From assembly GCF_003946025.1 (NCBI RefSeq), contig NZ_RHNR01000009.1, forward strand, positions 1 to 59,361: 59,361 bases of DNA, read 5' to 3'. Of the stretch, positions 1 through 11,104 are shown piece by piece. Origin of the DNA: Lacticaseibacillus songhuajiangensis. Its GTDB lineage: Bacteria > Bacillota > Bacilli > Lactobacillales > Lactobacillaceae. The notes under the pieces are model-generated. The model was not told where the DNA came from and ran no database searches. It was given only the letters and a program-made list of their open reading frames with translations. Within the stretch, counting starts at the first letter, position 1. Every line of letters starts with the position of its first letter. Position numbers and translations under genes: made by a program.

Positions 1-3
1 AAT

Positions 4-75
4 GCGGAAGTAGTTCAGTGGTAGAACATCACCTTGCCATGGTGGGGGTCGCGGGTTCGAATCCCGTCTTCCGCT
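4..75 (+). tRNA. tRNA-Gly (anticodon GCC)
   Basis: A full cloverleaf can be drawn. The acceptor stem GCGGAAG (4-10) pairs with CTTCCGC (68-74), and T75 is the discriminator. The anticodon loop TTGCCAT carries GCC and the T arm has the GGTTCGAATCC pattern. CCA is not encoded. It stands 13 bases before a tRNA-Pro, so the two are probably the tail of a longer tRNA (possibly rRNA) transcript entering from the left edge. Confidence 0.95.
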
Positions 76-88
76 TTTTTAATACAAT

Positions 89-162
89 CGGGAAATAGCT
101 CAGCTTGGTAGAGCACCACGTTCGGGACGTGGGGGTCGCAAGTTCAAATCTTGTTTTCCCGA
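89..162 (+). tRNA. tRNA-Pro (anticodon CGG)
   Basis: The acceptor stem CGGGAAA (89-95) pairs with TTTCCCG (155-161), with A162 as discriminator. The anticodon stem CCACG/CGTGG closes the loop TTCGGGA, giving anticodon CGG for CCG codons. The T arm reads AAGTTCAAATCTT and CCA is not encoded. A dedicated CGG tRNA-Pro fits a GC-richer lactobacillus that uses CCG codons. Confidence 0.94.
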
Positions 163-169
163 TCAAAGT

Positions 170-194
170 AATCATCCTCCGGGATGATTTTTTT
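170..194 (+). terminator. Intrinsic terminator after the tRNA pair
   Basis: AATCATCC (170-177) pairs with GGATGATT (182-189) across a 4-base loop and runs into a row of seven T. It ends the tRNA transcript and separates it from the ctsR promoter. Confidence 0.85.
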
Positions 195-214
195 GTGTCT
201 TCGCAGCTGTATCT

Positions 215-243
215 TTGGCATTTGCGATGAAAGAATGTATAAT
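215..243 (+). promoter_or_regulatory. sigma-A promoter of ctsR-clpC
   Basis: The -35 TTGGCA (215-220) and the consensus -10 TATAAT (238-243) are separated by 17 bases. The CtsR box lies just downstream, over the expected transcription start. Confidence 0.85.
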
Positions 244-246
244 GAA

Positions 247-263
247 AGTCAAAATTAGTCAAA
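247..263 (+). promoter_or_regulatory. CtsR operator (heptad direct repeat)
   Basis: AGTCAAA (247-253), a 3-base spacer ATT, then AGTCAAA (257-263). This is the tandem heptad recognised by CtsR (consensus RGTCAAA-NAN-RGTCAAA). It lies 4-20 bases after the -10 box, so bound CtsR would block initiation and autoregulate the operon. The second heptad ends 15 bases before the ctsR start codon. Confidence 0.9.
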
Positions 264-277
264 GAGGAGGGTGGATT

Positions 278-742
278 GTGCAATCGCAAAACATGTCGGA
301 CACAATTGAATCATATTTGAAGGCGATTTTGGCGCAACAGGAACAGATTGAAATTCGCCGCGCGGAAATTGCGGATCGGTTCAACTGTGTACCGTCACAA
401 ATCAACTATGTCATTAAGACACGCTTCACGCCGCAACGGGGGTACGTCGTGGAGAGCAAGCGGGGCGGTGGTGGTTATATCCGCATCGTCAAGACACACC
501 TGCGTGATGATCAGACTTCACTGGCCGTCATGCGGGCGAACGTACCCGCACGTCTGCGAGTTCGGGACGCGCAGGCGATGACCCAGCAGCTGTTTGACGC
601 CGGTGTGATTAGCCAAGAAACGGGTAACGCAATGCTGGCGGCCATGAGTCACCACACCCTCGCCGTGGCGGATTCGCGTCTCGAGGAAATGTTGCGCGCG
701 CGACTGTTCTTATCATTTTTGGATAGCTTGCGCTACGAATAA
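278..742 (+). CDS. ctsR: CtsR, transcriptional repressor of class III heat-shock genes
   Basis: A 154-residue protein matching the usual CtsR length of about 150. An N-terminal winged helix-turn-helix (about residues 1-75) carries the glycine-rich wing SKRGGGGYIRI used in DNA contact and temperature sensing; the C-terminal helical part mediates dimerisation. I chose GTG at 278 because AAAGAGGAGGG (261-271) sits at proper spacing; a frame-compatible start at 215 lies upstream of the -10 box and is not credible. A CtsR box is directly upstream and clpC follows 44 bases downstream. As in other lactobacilli, mcsA and mcsB are absent, so release from DNA should depend on CtsR's own heat response rather than on McsB arginine phosphorylation. 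Confidence 0.96.
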   Translation: MQSQNMSDTIESYLKAILAQQEQIEIRRAEIADRFNCVPSQINYVIKTRFTPQRGYVVESKRGGGGYIRIVKTHLRDDQTSLAVMRANVPARLRVRDAQAMTQQLFDAGVISQETGNAMLAAMSHHTLAVADSRLEEMLRARLFLSFLDSLRYE

Positions 743-786
743 ATTGTTACTTACTGAATATACAAACCACATATGGGAGGTTGCCT

Positions 787-3285
787 ATGGATAACCTATT
801 TACCACGAGTGCCAAGAATGTTTTGATTATTGCTCAGAAACAGGCGCGGATTTTTCACCATCACGCGGTGAGCACGGAGCACCTCCTCCTTGCGATGACC
901 ATGGAAACAGAGGGCATTGCTGGGAAAACTCTGCGTCAGTTAGGTGTTACGGACGAACTGGTGCATGATGACGTCGAAACTTACACTGGCTATGGCGCCT
1001 TGCCTGACAGTGCGACTGGCTCGGATGCCTACCTGCCATACTCGCCGAAGGGCAAAGAAGTCCTGGCTGGTGCGGGCGATGAGGCCAAGCGTCTGGGCGC
1101 CAGCAAAATTGGCACCGAGCACATTCTGCTCAGTCTGTTGACTGACGAAGAGAGCATTGCCAGCCGGATTTTGAATAATAGCTTTAACTTGACCGGCAAA
1201 AAATTACGGCAGCTGATTCTCAAGAAGCTAGGCGTTAGCGACGCACTGATTGCTGGCAGCAAGAACAAGAAGCGACAGACGACAAGCAATGCGCCAACGC
1301 CCACCCTTGATGGTTTGGCGCGTGACCTGACGCAACTGGCTCGTGATGGTCAAATTGACCCCGTTGTTGGTCGCGATAAGGAGGTCCGGCGGCTCGTGCA
1401 GATTCTTGCACGCCGGACGAAGAACAATCCGGTTCTGATTGGTGAACCTGGGGTTGGTAAAACCGCCATTGCAGAAGGTTTTGCAGAGCGGATTGTTGCC
1501 GGACAGGTACCACTGGAAATGCGGACCAAGCGGGTGATGATGCTCGACATGGGGGCGTTAGTTGCCGGCACTAAATACCGTGGTGAGTTCGAAGACCGCT
1601 TGAACAAGGTGATTGAAGAAATCTACAAGAATGGGCAGGTTATTTTGTTCATCGATGAACTGCACACCCTTATCGGTGCCGGTGGTGCTGAAGGCGCGAT
1701 TGATGCCTCTAACATTTTGAAGCCCGCCCTGGCTCGCGGTGAACTGCAAATGATTGGGGCCACCACCCTTGATGAGTATCAGAAGTACATTGAAAAGGAT
1801 GCGGCCTTGGAACGGCGTTTTGCGACCGTGCAGGTGAACGAACCAAGTCAGCAGGAAGCTGAAGAAATTCTGCGCGGGCTGCGACCACGCTACGAGGAAC
1901 ACCATGGTATTACCATTAGTGATGCTGCGCTCCACGCGGCGGTGGAATTGTCGAGTCGTTACATCACAACCCGCTTTTTGCCAGATAAGGCGATTGATCT
2001 GATTGATGAATCTGCGGCGAAGGTGCGCTTAGATAGTGCCGACCGGCCAACCCGTCTTGATAAACTGGAAAAGCAGTTGCACGATCTTACCGAGGCCAAG
2101 GATGCCGCAATTACGGCCCAAGACTTCGAGCAGGCAGCAAGTATCCGCGAGAAAGAGCAGAAGCTGCGCGGCAAGATCGAAGCACTGGACGACGGCGACG
2201 ACAGCAAAATTCGCAAGGACATTGTTGTTAGCGATGAGGACGTCGCCGAAGTAGTTGCCCAGTGGACCGGCGTTCCCGTTCAGCAGATGACCAAGAAGGA
2301 AAGCGAACGGCTGCTGAACCTCGAAAAGGAACTGCACAAGCGCGTTGTGGGTCAGGATGAGGCGACCACCGCTGTGGCCCGTGCCATTCGCCGTGCCCGT
2401 AGCGGCTTGAAGGCACCGAACCGGCCAATTGGGAGCTTTCTCTTCTTGGGCCCAACTGGTGTCGGGAAGACGGAGCTGGCCAAGGCACTTGCGAACGCGA
2501 TGTTCGGCAGTGATGACGCGATGATTCGGGTTGACATGTCCGAGTACATGGAGAAATTCAGTACTAGCCGCCTCGTCGGGGCTGCACCTGGTTATGTCGG
2601 TTACGAAGAGGGCGGTCAGCTGACCGAGAAGGTGCGCAACAAGCCATACTCCGTTGTTCTCTTAGATGAAGTGGAAAAGGCGCACCCTGATGTCTTTAAT
2701 CTGTTGCTGCAGGTACTAGATGATGGTTACCTGCGCGACGCAAAGGGGCGGCAGGTTGACTTCCGCAACACCATCCTCATTATGACCTCTAACCTAGGGG
2801 CGAACGCCGCCGAGCAGGAGAAGAGCGTTGGTTTTGGCGCCAGCAACGCAGCCGATGACTACGCGGCACTCAAGGCACGGATTATGGGGGCCACCAAGCG
2901 CTACTTCCGGCCTGAATTCCTGAACCGGATTGACGAAACACTTGTCTTCCACAGTCTGGGTAAGCCAGAGCTGCACAGCATCGTCAAAATCATGGCTAAG
3001 GATCTCCTCGACCGGGTGCGTGAGCAGGGGATGCAGGTGCGGATGACGCCGGCTGCCATTGATGCAGTCGCCAAGGCGGGTTATGATCCTGAGTACGGGG
3101 CACGGCCACTGCGCCGGGCACTGCAGCGGGATGTTGAAGATCCGCTCAGCGAATTGCTCCTGGCCGGAACTGCCCACGCCGGGGCCACAATCGTCATTGG
3201 TGCCAAGAAGGGTAAAATTACCTTCAACACCAAGGACGCGGAGGCTGAAACGCCAAGTAAGGAACTCGCAACTAGTGCTAAGTAG
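787..3285 (+). CDS. clpC: ClpC, Hsp100 AAA+ ATPase subunit of the Clp protease
   Basis: An 832-residue class I Clp ATPase. It has a duplicated N-terminal Clp repeat domain (about 1-145), a first AAA+ module with Walker A GEPGVGKT (219-226), a UVR-type coiled middle region (about 425-460, [13 protein letters not shown]) and a second AAA+ module with Walker A GPTGVGKT (555-562). The VGF loop in KSVGFGAS is the contact with the ClpP ring. ATG 787 follows GGGAGG (775-780); a TTG six bases earlier overlaps that site and is not used. It unfolds damaged or regulatory proteins for ClpP and is cotranscribed with ctsR under CtsR control. A strong terminator follows. Confidence 0.97.
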   Translation: MDNLFTTSAKNVLIIAQKQARIFHHHAVSTEHLLLAMTMETEGIAGKTLRQLGVTDELVHDDVETYTGYGALPDSATGSDAYLPYSPKGKEVLAGAGDEAKRLGASKIGTEHILLSLLTDEESIASRILNNSFNLTGKKLRQLILKKLGVSDALIAGSKNKKRQTTSNAPTPTLDGLARDLTQLARDGQIDPVVGRDKEVRRLVQILARRTKNNPVLIGEPGVGKTAIAEGFAERIVAGQVPLEMRTKRVMMLDMGALVAGTKYRGEFEDRLNKVIEEIYKNGQVILFIDELHTLIGAGGAEGAIDASNILKPALARGELQMIGATTLDEYQKYIEKDAALERRFATVQVNEPSQQEAEEILRGLRPRYEEHHGITISDAALHAAVELSSRYITTRFLPDKAIDLIDESAAKVRLDSADRPTRLDKLEKQLHDLTEAKDAAITAQDFEQAASIREKEQKLRGKIEALDDGDDSKIRKDIVVSDEDVAEVVAQWTGVPVQQMTKKESERLLNLEKELHKRVVGQDEATTAVARAIRRARSGLKAPNRPIGSFLFLGPTGVGKTELAKALANAMFGSDDAMIRVDMSEYMEKFSTSRLVGAAPGYVGYEEGGQLTEKVRNKPYSVVLLDEVEKAHPDVFNLLLQVLDDGYLRDAKGRQVDFRNTILIMTSNLGANAAEQEKSVGFGASNAADDYAALKARIMGATKRYFRPEFLNRIDETLVFHSLGKPELHSIVKIMAKDLLDRVREQGMQVRMTPAAIDAVAKAGYDPEYGARPLRRALQRDVEDPLSELLLAGTAHAGATIVIGAKKGKITFNTKDAEAETPSKELATSAK

Positions 3286-3290
3286 GGCTT

Positions 3291-3324
3291 AAAAGCAGAT
3301 CTGCCGGATAGGCGGTCTGCTTTT
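3291..3324 (+). terminator. Terminator after clpC
   Basis: AAAAGCAGA (3291-3299) pairs with TCTGCTTTT (3316-3324), with further pairing of CTGCC and GGCGG inside. The T-rich 3' arm serves as the U tract. Confidence 0.8.
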
Positions 3325-3390
3325 GCCTTCGTTAACAGGTGTAAGTGCAGACGTCGGTATAATCACGGTCAGTCACTATAGCGAGTGCGG

Positions 3391-3419
3391 TTGACAGTGA
3401 GAAATACCACTGCTATACT
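3391..3419 (+). promoter_or_regulatory. sigma-A promoter of rpoB-rpoC
   Basis: The consensus -35 TTGACA (3391-3396), a 17-base spacer and -10 TATACT (3414-3419). The start point should be near 3426, giving a leader of about 210 bases before rpoB. Confidence 0.88.
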
Positions 3420-3425
3420 TACAAA

Positions 3426-3533
3426 CAGTTATGTATCGTTACGGCAGGTACGCCCAGTGATCTATTGTCCACGGGGTGTACGGAGAGAAGTCAAAAGTAG
3501 CAGCATGTGAAGTGCTACTTTTGGTTTTTTTTT
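3426..3533 (+). promoter_or_regulatory. Structured rpoB leader with internal terminator (candidate Lacto-rpoB element/attenuator)
   Basis: Two consecutive hairpins are seen. In the first, GTACGCCC (3448-3455) pairs with GGGTGTAC (3474-3481). The second is a near-ideal intrinsic terminator: CAAAAGTAGCA (3492-3502) pairs with TGCTACTTTTG (3513-3523), followed by nine T (3525-3533). The terminator lies between the promoter and rpoB, so full-length rpoBC transcripts must read through it. Weinberg and co-workers described a Lacto-rpoB RNA motif in rpoB leaders of lactic acid bacteria; identity with that motif is inferred from position and was not checked against its model. I saw no convincing second promoter between 3534 and 3636. 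Confidence 0.65.
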
Positions 3534-3636
3534 GCCTAAAATAGGTGAAAATCTCGTTTTGTAATCAAACCGTAACATACATGGTTAGCACTACTATTTA
3601 ATTGTTAACTGCAAATTTACTAGAGGGGTGAATAAC

Positions 3637-6600
3637 TTGGCAGGACACTTAGTCAACTACGGTAAGCACCGCACACGACGTTCCTACTCCCGCATCAAGG
3701 AGGTTCTGGATCTTCCTAACCTGATCGAGATTCAGAGCAATTCTTACCAGTGGTTCTTGGATGAAGGACTGCGGGAAATGTTCGACGACATCATGCCAAT
3801 TTCTGACTTCCAGGGTAACCTGAGTCTGGAATTCGTCGACTACCAGCTTCTTGAACCTAAGTACACGGTGGAAGAGGCGCGCCAACACGACGCGAACTAC
3901 TCCGCACCGTTGCACGTAACACTGCGTCTCACTAACCACGAAACTGGGGAAATCAAGTCCCAGGACGTGTTCTTTGGTGACTTCCCATTGATGACTGAAC
4001 AAGGTACCTTCATTATCAACGGGGCAGAACGTGTTATTGTTTCTCAGCTTGTGCGTTCACCTGGTGTTTACTACAACAGCGCGATCGACAAGAACAGCCG
4101 CACCACTTGGGGGACTACGGTCATCCCTAACCGGGGTGCCTGGCTTGAATACGAAACCGACGCCAAGGACATCTCTTACGTCCGGATTGACCGGACCCGT
4201 AAGATTCCAATGACGGAACTGGTGCGCGCACTTGGTTTTGGCAGCGACCAGGATATCATCAACATGTTTGGTGACAATGACTCCCTGATGCTGACGCTGG
4301 AAAAGGACGTGCACAAGAACACGGACGATTCCCGTACCGACGAAGCCTTGAAGGACATCTACGAACGTCTTCGCCCAGGTGAACCAAAGACCGCGGACTC
4401 CAGTCGTTCACTGCTGTACGCGCGTTTCTTCGATCCAAAGCGCTACGACCTGGCAAAGGTTGGTCGCTACAAGATCAACAAGAAGCTGTCTTTGAAGACC
4501 CGTCTTCTGAACCAGACCCTGGCTGAAACTTTGGCTGACCCAGATACTGGGGAAGTCATTGTGAACAAGGGCGAGAAGATCAACCGTCAGGTGATGGACA
4601 CGCTTGCGCCATACCTGGACCGTGAAGACTTCAAGATGGTCACCATGCAGCCTAACGCTGATGGTGTTCTCCAGGACCCAGTCGACCTGCAGATCATCAA
4701 GGTTTACTCTCAGGAAACTCCTGATAAGGAAATCAACCTGATTGGCAACGGCCACATCGATGAAAAGACCAAGCACCTCACACCTGCCGACATTTTGGCA
4801 GCAATGAACTACTTCCTGAACCTTCAGGAAGGACTTGGCACTACCGATGACATTGACCACTTGGGTAACCGCCGGATTCGTTCCGTTGGTGAACTCCTGC
4901 AGAACCAGTTCCGGATTGGGCTTTCCCGGATGGAACGTGTGGTTCGCGAACGGATGTCCATTCAGGACGTTTCGACCGTGACACCACAGCAGCTGATTAA
5001 CATTCGGCCGGTTGTTGCTTCCGTTAAGGAATTCTTCGGTTCATCCCAGCTGTCACAATTCATGGACCAGACCAACCCACTCGGGGAACTGACGCACAAG
5101 CGTCGTCTCTCCGCCCTTGGACCTGGTGGTTTGACTCGTGACCGTGCTGGTTATGAAGTTCGAGACGTGCACTACACCCATTACGGTCGTATGTGTCCTA
5201 TCGAAACGCCAGAAGGTCCTAACATCGGTTTGATTAACTCCCTTGCGAGCTACGCCGTTGTTAACCCATACGGTTTCATCGAAACCCCTTACCGTCGTGT
5301 AAGCTGGGAAGACCACAAGGTTACCGACAAGATCGATTACCTGACCGCTGACGAAGAAGATAACTACATCGTTGCGCAAGCGAACTCCCCACTGCTGGAC
5401 GACGGGACTTTTGAAGAAGCCACTGTTCTTGCCCGGCACAAGGATGACAACATCGAAGTTAGCCCCGAAAAGGTTGACTACATGGACGTTTCGCCTAAGC
5501 AGGTAGTTGCTGTCGCTACCGCCTGCATTCCTTTCCTGGAAAACGATGACTCCAACCGTGCCCTCATGGGTGCCAACATGCAGCGTCAGGCTGTTCCTCT
5601 GATCAAGCCACACGCACCACTCGTTGGTACCGGGATGGAATACAAGGCTGCGCATGACTCAGGTACCGCTATCCAGGCTAAGTTTGCCGGGACCGTGACC
5701 TACGTTGATGCGAAGACAATCAAGGTTCGTCGTGAAGACGGTGCCGAAGATGTCTACAAGCTGATGAAGTTCCGTCGTAGTAACGCTGGTAAGAACTACA
5801 ACCAGACACCAATCGTGCGCCTCGGCGACAAGGTTGATGTTGGTGAACTGATTGCCGACGGTCCTGCAATGGACAACGGTGAACTTGCTCTTGGTCAGAA
5901 CCCAGTTATCGCGTTCATGACTTGGAACATGTACAACTATGAAGATGCGATTGTGCTCTCCGAAAAACTGGTTCGTGAAGATGCCTACACTTCAATTCAC
6001 ATTGAAGAGCTGGAATCCGAAGCACGTGATACCAAGCTTGGACCTGAAGAGATCACCCGCGAAATTCCTAACGTTGGGGATGACGCACTCAAGGACCTCG
6101 ACGAATACGGGATTGTCCGGATTGGTGCCGAAGTTCATGACGGTGACATTTTGGTGGGTAAGGTAACGCCTAAGGGTGTAACCGAACTGTCCGCTGAAGA
6201 ACGTCTCCTGCACGCTATCTTCGGTGAAAAGGCCCGCGAAGTCCGTGATACTTCCCTCCGTGTTCCTCATGGTGGTGGTGGTATCGTTCAGGACGTCAAG
6301 ATCTTCACTCGTGAAGCCGGCGACGAACTGTCTCCTGGTGTTAACATGATGGTTCGTGTCTACCTCACCCAGAAGCGGAAGATTTCTGTCGGTGACAAGA
6401 TGGCCGGTCGTCATGGTAACAAGGGTACCGTTTCAATCGTGGTTCCTGAAGAAGACATGCCATACCTGCCAGACGGTACACCAGTTGACATCTGCCTGTC
6501 ACCAATGGGTGTGCCATCCCGTATGAACATCGGGCAAGTGCTCGAATTGCACCTGGGGATGGCCGCACGTAAGTTGGGCATTCACGTTGCCACACCAGTC

Positions 6601-7230
6601 TTTGATGGTGCACGTGAAGATGACCTCTGGAACACCGTTAAGGAAGCCGGCATGCCATCAGATGGTAAGTACATCCTCTACGATGGTCGCACTGGTGAAC
6701 CTTTTGAAACTCGTGTCTCCGTTGGTGTCATGTACTACATGAAGCTTTCGCACATGTCCGCCGACAAGCTGCACGCTCGTTCCATTGGACCTTACTCTCT
6801 TGTTACGCAGCAGCCACTGGGTGGTAAAGCTCAGTTTGGTGGCCAACGTTTCGGGGAAATGGAAGTTTGGGCCCTTGAAGCTTACGGTGCCGCTTACACC
6901 TTGCAGGAAATCCTGACCTACAAGTCTGATGACGTTGTTGGGCGTGTTAAGACGTATGAAGCCATCGTGAAGGGCGATCCTATTCCTAAGCCTGGTGTGC
7001 CAGAAAGTTTCCGCGTTCTTGTGAAGGAACTGCAGGCACTTGGTCTGGACATGAAGGTTCTGGACGCCGCTAAGAACGAAATTGAACTGCGCGATATGGA
7101 TGATGAGGACGACGAGGTTGTTAGCGTCGACGCCCTTGCTAAGTTCGCCGCAGAACAAGAAGAGAAGAAAGCCAAGGATGCAGCAGCCAACGCCGCCGCT
7201 TCCGACAGCCCAAAACAAGATAAAGAATAG
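3637..7230 (+). CDS. rpoB: RNA polymerase beta subunit RpoB
   Basis: A 1197-residue beta subunit of core RNA polymerase. The rifampicin-pocket stretch ([10 protein letters not shown] followed by [17 protein letters not shown]) looks wild type. The catalytic-face motifs [12 protein letters not shown] and [17 protein letters not shown] are present, followed by a firmicute-type acidic C-terminal tail (MDDEDDEVV) and an Ala/Lys-rich end. I start it at TTG 3637, giving [15 protein letters not shown] as in relatives, with AGAGGGG (3622-3628) eight bases upstream. The in-frame GTG at 3628 overlaps that ribosome site and is rejected. rpoC follows after 11 bases. Expression probably passes the leader terminator. 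Confidence 0.97.
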   Translation: MAGHLVNYGKHRTRRSYSRIKEVLDLPNLIEIQSNSYQWFLDEGLREMFDDIMPISDFQGNLSLEFVDYQLLEPKYTVEEARQHDANYSAPLHVTLRLTNHETGEIKSQDVFFGDFPLMTEQGTFIINGAERVIVSQLVRSPGVYYNSAIDKNSRTTWGTTVIPNRGAWLEYETDAKDISYVRIDRTRKIPMTELVRALGFGSDQDIINMFGDNDSLMLTLEKDVHKNTDDSRTDEALKDIYERLRPGEPKTADSSRSLLYARFFDPKRYDLAKVGRYKINKKLSLKTRLLNQTLAETLADPDTGEVIVNKGEKINRQVMDTLAPYLDREDFKMVTMQPNADGVLQDPVDLQIIKVYSQETPDKEINLIGNGHIDEKTKHLTPADILAAMNYFLNLQEGLGTTDDIDHLGNRRIRSVGELLQNQFRIGLSRMERVVRERMSIQDVSTVTPQQLINIRPVVASVKEFFGSSQLSQFMDQTNPLGELTHKRRLSALGPGGLTRDRAGYEVRDVHYTHYGRMCPIETPEGPNIGLINSLASYAVVNPYGFIETPYRRVSWEDHKVTDKIDYLTADEEDNYIVAQANSPLLDDGTFEEATVLARHKDDNIEVSPEKVDYMDVSPKQVVAVATACIPFLENDDSNRALMGANMQRQAVPLIKPHAPLVGTGMEYKAAHDSGTAIQAKFAGTVTYVDAKTIKVRREDGAEDVYKLMKFRRSNAGKNYNQTPIVRLGDKVDVGELIADGPAMDNGELALGQNPVIAFMTWNMYNYEDAIVLSEKLVREDAYTSIHIEELESEARDTKLGPEEITREIPNVGDDALKDLDEYGIVRIGAEVHDGDILVGKVTPKGVTELSAEERLLHAIFGEKAREVRDTSLRVPHGGGGIVQDVKIFTREAGDELSPGVNMMVRVYLTQKRKISVGDKMAGRHGNKGTVSIVVPEEDMPYLPDGTPVDICLSPMGVPSRMNIGQVLELHLGMAARKLGIHVATPVFDGAREDDLWNTVKEAGMPSDGKYILYDGRTGEPFETRVSVGVMYYMKLSHMSADKLHARSIGPYSLVTQQPLGGKAQFGGQRFGEMEVWALEAYGAAYTLQEILTYKSDDVVGRVKTYEAIVKGDPIPKPGVPESFRVLVKELQALGLDMKVLDAAKNEIELRDMDDEDDEVVSVDALAKFAAEQEEKKAKDAAANAAASDSPKQDKE

Positions 7231-7241
7231 GAGGTTACCCT

Positions 7242-10200
7242 GTGATAGACGTCAACAAGTTTGAAAGCATGCAGATTGGTCTGGCTTCCCCAGACAAAAT
7301 CCGTAGCTGGTCTTACGGGGAGGTTAAGAAGCCTGAAACCATCAACTACCGTACTCTGAAGCCAGAGCGCGACGGGTTGTTTGATGAACGGATTTTTGGC
7401 CCAACTAAGGACTGGGAATGTGCTTGTGGTAAGTACAAGCGGATTCGCTACAAGGGTATCGTTTGTGACCGTTGTGGTGTTGAAGTTACCCGTTCTAAGG
7501 TTCGCCGTGAACGCATGGGTCACATTGAGCTTGCCGCTCCTGTATCCCACATCTGGTACTTCAAGGGTATTCCTAGCCGCATGGGTCTCGTGCTTGACAT
7601 GTCCCCACGCTCCCTGGAAGAAGTTATCTACTTCGCCTCTTACGTCGTTATCGATCCTGGTGACACTCCGCTGGCTAAGAAGCAGCTTTTGACCGAACGC
7701 GAATACCGTGAAAAGCGGGACGAATACGGTCAGGGCTTTAACGCCAAAATGGGTGCTGAAGCGATTAAGGAACTCCTCGATGACGTTGACCTCGAATCCG
7801 AAGTCAAGGAACTCAAGGAAGACCTGAAGTCCGCTCAGGGCCAGAAGCGTACCCGTGCCATCCGCCGTCTGGACATTATCGACGCGTTCTACAAGTCTGG
7901 GAACAAGCCTTCCTGGATGGTTATGGACACGATTCCGGTTATTCCACCAGACTTGCGGCCAATGGTTCAGCTCGAAGGTGGCCGCTTCGCAACGTCCGAC
8001 CTGAATGACCTGTACCGTCGTGTCATCAACCGTAACAACCGTCTCAAGCGTCTGCTTGACCTGAACGCACCAAGCATAATTGTTCAGAATGAAAAGCGCA
8101 TGCTGCAGGAAGCTGTCGATGCACTGATTGATAACGGTCGTCGTGGCCGTCCTGTGACCGGTCCTGGTAACCGTCCCCTCAAGAGCCTTTCCCACATGCT
8201 CAAGGGTAAGCAGGGTCGTTTCCGTCAGAACCTGCTTGGTAAGCGTGTTGACTACTCTGGCCGTTCCGTCATTGACGTTGGTCCTACACTGAAGTTCTAT
8301 CAGTGTGGTTTGCCACGTGAAATGGCACTGGAGCTGTTCAAGCCATTCGTCATGCACGAATTGGTTGAACGCGACATGGCCAGCAACATCAAGAACGCCC
8401 GCCGCAAAATTGACCGTCAGGATGACGACATCTGGGATGTTCTGGAAGACGTTATCAAGGAACGCCCAGTTCTTCTGAACCGAGCACCTACCCTGCACCG
8501 TCTTGGTATCCAGGCGTTCGAACCTGTCCTCGTTGATGGTAAGGCGATGCGTCTGCACCCAATCGTGTGTGAAGCTTACAACGCTGACTTTGACGGTGAC
8601 CAAATGGCTATCCACGTGCCACTGTCTGACGAAGCGCAGGCTGAAGCACGTCTGCTCATGCTCGCTGCACACCACATTTTGACTCCTAAGGATGGTAAGC
8701 CTATCGTTACGCCATCCCAAGATATCGTTCTTGGTAACTACTACCTGACGATGGAAGAAAATGGCCGTGTTGGTGAAGGCATGATCTTCAAGGATGCAGC
8801 CGAAGTTGTTATGGCTCACCAGAACGGTGATGTGCACCTGCACACCCGGATTGGTTTGGCTGTCTCCTCTATGCCTGAAAAGCCATTTACCGATGAACAG
8901 CGCTCCAAGATTATGGTAACTAGTGTTGGTAAGGTTATCTTTAACCAGATTATGCCTTCCGGCCTGCCATACTTGAACGAACCAACCATCGACAACATCC
9001 AGAATGGTGTCGATGACAAGTGGTTCCTGAAGAAGGGTGAAGACATTCACGACTTCCTCGAAACTGCTGAACTCATCAACCCATTCAAGAAGGGCTTCCT
9101 GTCTGACATCATTGACGAAGTGTTCAAGACCTACAAGGTTCAGCGCACTTCCGACCTGCTGGATGACATGAAGACGCTGGGTTACACCCAGGCAACGAAC
9201 TCCGGTCTGACCGTTGGGGTTGCCGACGTGCCTCACGTTCCTGAAAAGCAGCAGATTGTTGACGATGCCCACAAGCAGGTGGCAACAGTCTCCAAGCAGT
9301 TCCGTCGTGGTCTTATCACCGACGACGAACGTCACGAACGTGTTATCAGCATTTGGAACAAGGCCAAGGACGAAATCCAGCAGAAGCTGGTCGACAACTT
9401 TGACCCGAAGAACCCAATTTCCATGATGAGTGACTCCGGTGCCCGTGGTAACATTTCTAACTTTACGCAACTCGCCGGGATGCGTGGTCTGATGGCTGCG
9501 CCTAACGGTGGGATGATGGAAGTTCCTGTTACCTCGAACTTCCGTGAAGGCCTGTCCGTTCTGGAAATGTTTATGAGTACTCACGGTGCCCGTAAGGGGA
9601 TGACCGATACCGCGCTGAAGACCGCTGACTCAGGTTACCTGACCCGTCGTTTGGTTGATGTTGCGCAGGACGTTATTGTCCGTGAAGAAGACTGTGGCAC
9701 CGACCGCGGCCTGGTTGTTTCCGCCATTCGTGAAGGAAACGAAATGATTGAACCTCTGTACGACCGTTTGCTCGGCCGTTACACCCAGAAGTCCGTCATT
9801 GACCCACAGACCGGTGAAGAGATCATTGGTAAGAACCAGATGATTGATGAAGACATTGACCAGGCAATTATTGATGCCGGTGTTGAATCCGTTACGATTC
9901 GTTCTGTCTTCACATGTAACACCCGTCACGGTGTTTGCCAGAAGTGCTACGGCCGTAACCTGGCTACCGGCCAGCAGGTCGAAGTTGGTGAAGCCGTTGG
10001 GACTATCGCCGCTCAGTCTATCGGTGAACCTGGTACTCAGCTGACCATGCGTAACTTCCATACTGGTGGTGTTGCGGGTGGTGACGATATCACGCAAGGT
10101 CTTCCTCGTGTCCAGGAAATCTTTGAAGCACGTAATCCTAAGGGGCTTGCCGTTATTACCGAAGTTACTGGTGAAATCACCGGTATCGAAGAGAACCCGG

Positions 10201-10892
10201 CAGAACACACGCGTGAAATCACCGTTAAGGGTGTCAATGATGAACGCTCCTACAGTGTGCCATACGCATCTAGTGTGGCAGTTGCTGAAGGTGACCACAT
10301 CAAGCGTGGTTCCCGTCTGACTGGTGGTTCCATCGATCCTAAGGAACTCATCAAGGTTACCGACGTGATGGATACCGAAAACTACCTGCTTGGTGAAGTG
10401 CAAAAGGTTTACCGTATGCAAGGTATCGAAATCGGTGACAAGCATATCGAAGTAATGGTTCGCCAGATGCTTCGGAAGGTGCGCGTCATGGACCCAGGTG
10501 ACACTGACATTTTGCCAGGGACACTTCTGGATATCGGTGACTTCACTGAACAGAACCGTAAGACCCTCATTGGTGGTGGGATTCCTGCCACGAGTCGTCC
10601 GGTTCTCCTCGGGATTACCAAGGCTTCTCTTGAAACCAACAGTTTCCTTTCCGCCGCATCATTCCAGGAAACCACCCGTGTCCTCACGGATGCTTCCATT
10701 CGCGGCAAGAACGACCCACTGCTCGGTCTCAAGGAAAACGTTATTATCGGGAAGATCATTCCTGCTGGTACTGGTATGGCAACATACCGCCACATGGAAC
10801 CAAAGACCGTCGGCGCAATGTCCGACAACGTCTACTCCATCTCTGACATTGAACAGAAGATGGCCGATAAGGACGAAAACAGCGACAAGTAA
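7242..10892 (+). CDS. rpoC: RNA polymerase beta' subunit RpoC
   Basis: A 1216-residue beta' subunit. The N-terminal zinc ribbon ([18 protein letters not shown]) is near residues 60-78. The catalytic magnesium motif NADFDGD is at 447-453. The second zinc site uses CGTDRG and [11 protein letters not shown] in the C-terminal third, followed by the trigger-loop/bridge region [19 protein letters not shown]. The GTG start at 7242 follows GGAGG, and the gene lies 11 bases behind rpoB in the same transcript. A perfect 14-bp terminator hairpin follows. The opposite strand of the rpoB-rpoC junction is also open for about 890 codons; I regard that as a by-product of codon bias. Confidence 0.97.
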   Translation: MIDVNKFESMQIGLASPDKIRSWSYGEVKKPETINYRTLKPERDGLFDERIFGPTKDWECACGKYKRIRYKGIVCDRCGVEVTRSKVRRERMGHIELAAPVSHIWYFKGIPSRMGLVLDMSPRSLEEVIYFASYVVIDPGDTPLAKKQLLTEREYREKRDEYGQGFNAKMGAEAIKELLDDVDLESEVKELKEDLKSAQGQKRTRAIRRLDIIDAFYKSGNKPSWMVMDTIPVIPPDLRPMVQLEGGRFATSDLNDLYRRVINRNNRLKRLLDLNAPSIIVQNEKRMLQEAVDALIDNGRRGRPVTGPGNRPLKSLSHMLKGKQGRFRQNLLGKRVDYSGRSVIDVGPTLKFYQCGLPREMALELFKPFVMHELVERDMASNIKNARRKIDRQDDDIWDVLEDVIKERPVLLNRAPTLHRLGIQAFEPVLVDGKAMRLHPIVCEAYNADFDGDQMAIHVPLSDEAQAEARLLMLAAHHILTPKDGKPIVTPSQDIVLGNYYLTMEENGRVGEGMIFKDAAEVVMAHQNGDVHLHTRIGLAVSSMPEKPFTDEQRSKIMVTSVGKVIFNQIMPSGLPYLNEPTIDNIQNGVDDKWFLKKGEDIHDFLETAELINPFKKGFLSDIIDEVFKTYKVQRTSDLLDDMKTLGYTQATNSGLTVGVADVPHVPEKQQIVDDAHKQVATVSKQFRRGLITDDERHERVISIWNKAKDEIQQKLVDNFDPKNPISMMSDSGARGNISNFTQLAGMRGLMAAPNGGMMEVPVTSNFREGLSVLEMFMSTHGARKGMTDTALKTADSGYLTRRLVDVAQDVIVREEDCGTDRGLVVSAIREGNEMIEPLYDRLLGRYTQKSVIDPQTGEEIIGKNQMIDEDIDQAIIDAGVESVTIRSVFTCNTRHGVCQKCYGRNLATGQQVEVGEAVGTIAAQSIGEPGTQLTMRNFHTGGVAGGDDITQGLPRVQEIFEARNPKGLAVITEVTGEITGIEENPAEHTREITVKGVNDERSYSVPYASSVAVAEGDHIKRGSRLTGGSIDPKELIKVTDVMDTENYLLGEVQKVYRMQGIEIGDKHIEVMVRQMLRKVRVMDPGDTDILPGTLLDIGDFTEQNRKTLIGGGIPATSRPVLLGITKASLETNSFLSAASFQETTRVLTDASIRGKNDPLLGLKENVIIGKIIPAGTGMATYRHMEPKTVGAMSDNVYSISDIEQKMADKDENSDK

Positions 10893-10907
10893 ACACTGTC
10901 CTTAAGC

Positions 10908-10940
10908 AAAAAGGCGTAGCCATTATGGCTACGCCTTTTT
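10908..10940 (+). terminator. Terminator after rpoC
   Basis: AAAAAGGCGTAGCC pairs perfectly with GGCTACGCCTTTTT across a 5-base loop. The A/T-rich arms make it potentially bidirectional. Confidence 0.9.
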
Positions 10941-11020
10941 GTGTGCGCAGGCGGCGGGTGCTTGTCCTTTGGAACGACCACTTAAACGTTTGAATAACCT
11001 ACTGACGAACGAAGATTCTG

Positions 11021-11039
11021 TATTCTGTTATCGGTAACA
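11021..11039 (+). promoter_or_regulatory. Repeated cre-like/LacI-family operator upstream of the maltodextrin cluster
   Basis: TATTCTG followed by TATCGGTAACA; the core TGTTATCGGTAACA (11026-11039) fits the relaxed catabolite-response element TGWNANCGNTNNCA and is nearly palindromic. A 17-of-19 match recurs before malP at 14554. It lies upstream of a possible weak promoter, TTGTGG (11052)-17-TAGATT (11075). A second LacI-type half-palindrome, AAACGTTT, is at 10984-10991. CcpA or the local MalR are the candidate binders. The rest of the 10941-11104 gap shows nothing else clear. Confidence 0.5.
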
Positions 11040-11104
11040 AGCATTAAATAATTGTGGGCGTCGGCGTAATCAGATAGATTTGTGTTTAGAGGGGGAATCA
11101 GCCT

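Noticed and set aside
3332..3363. TTAACA with TATAAT upstream of the rpoB promoter
   Set aside because: A 20-base spacer makes it unlikely, and the promoter at 3391 is far better.
6918..9584. An 888-codon open frame on the minus strand across the rpoB-rpoC junction
   Set aside because: It lies opposite strongly conserved genes, has no ribosome site, and its product is low in complexity of a kind produced by the antisense of biased codons. Similar antisense frames occur opposite fusA and rplB.
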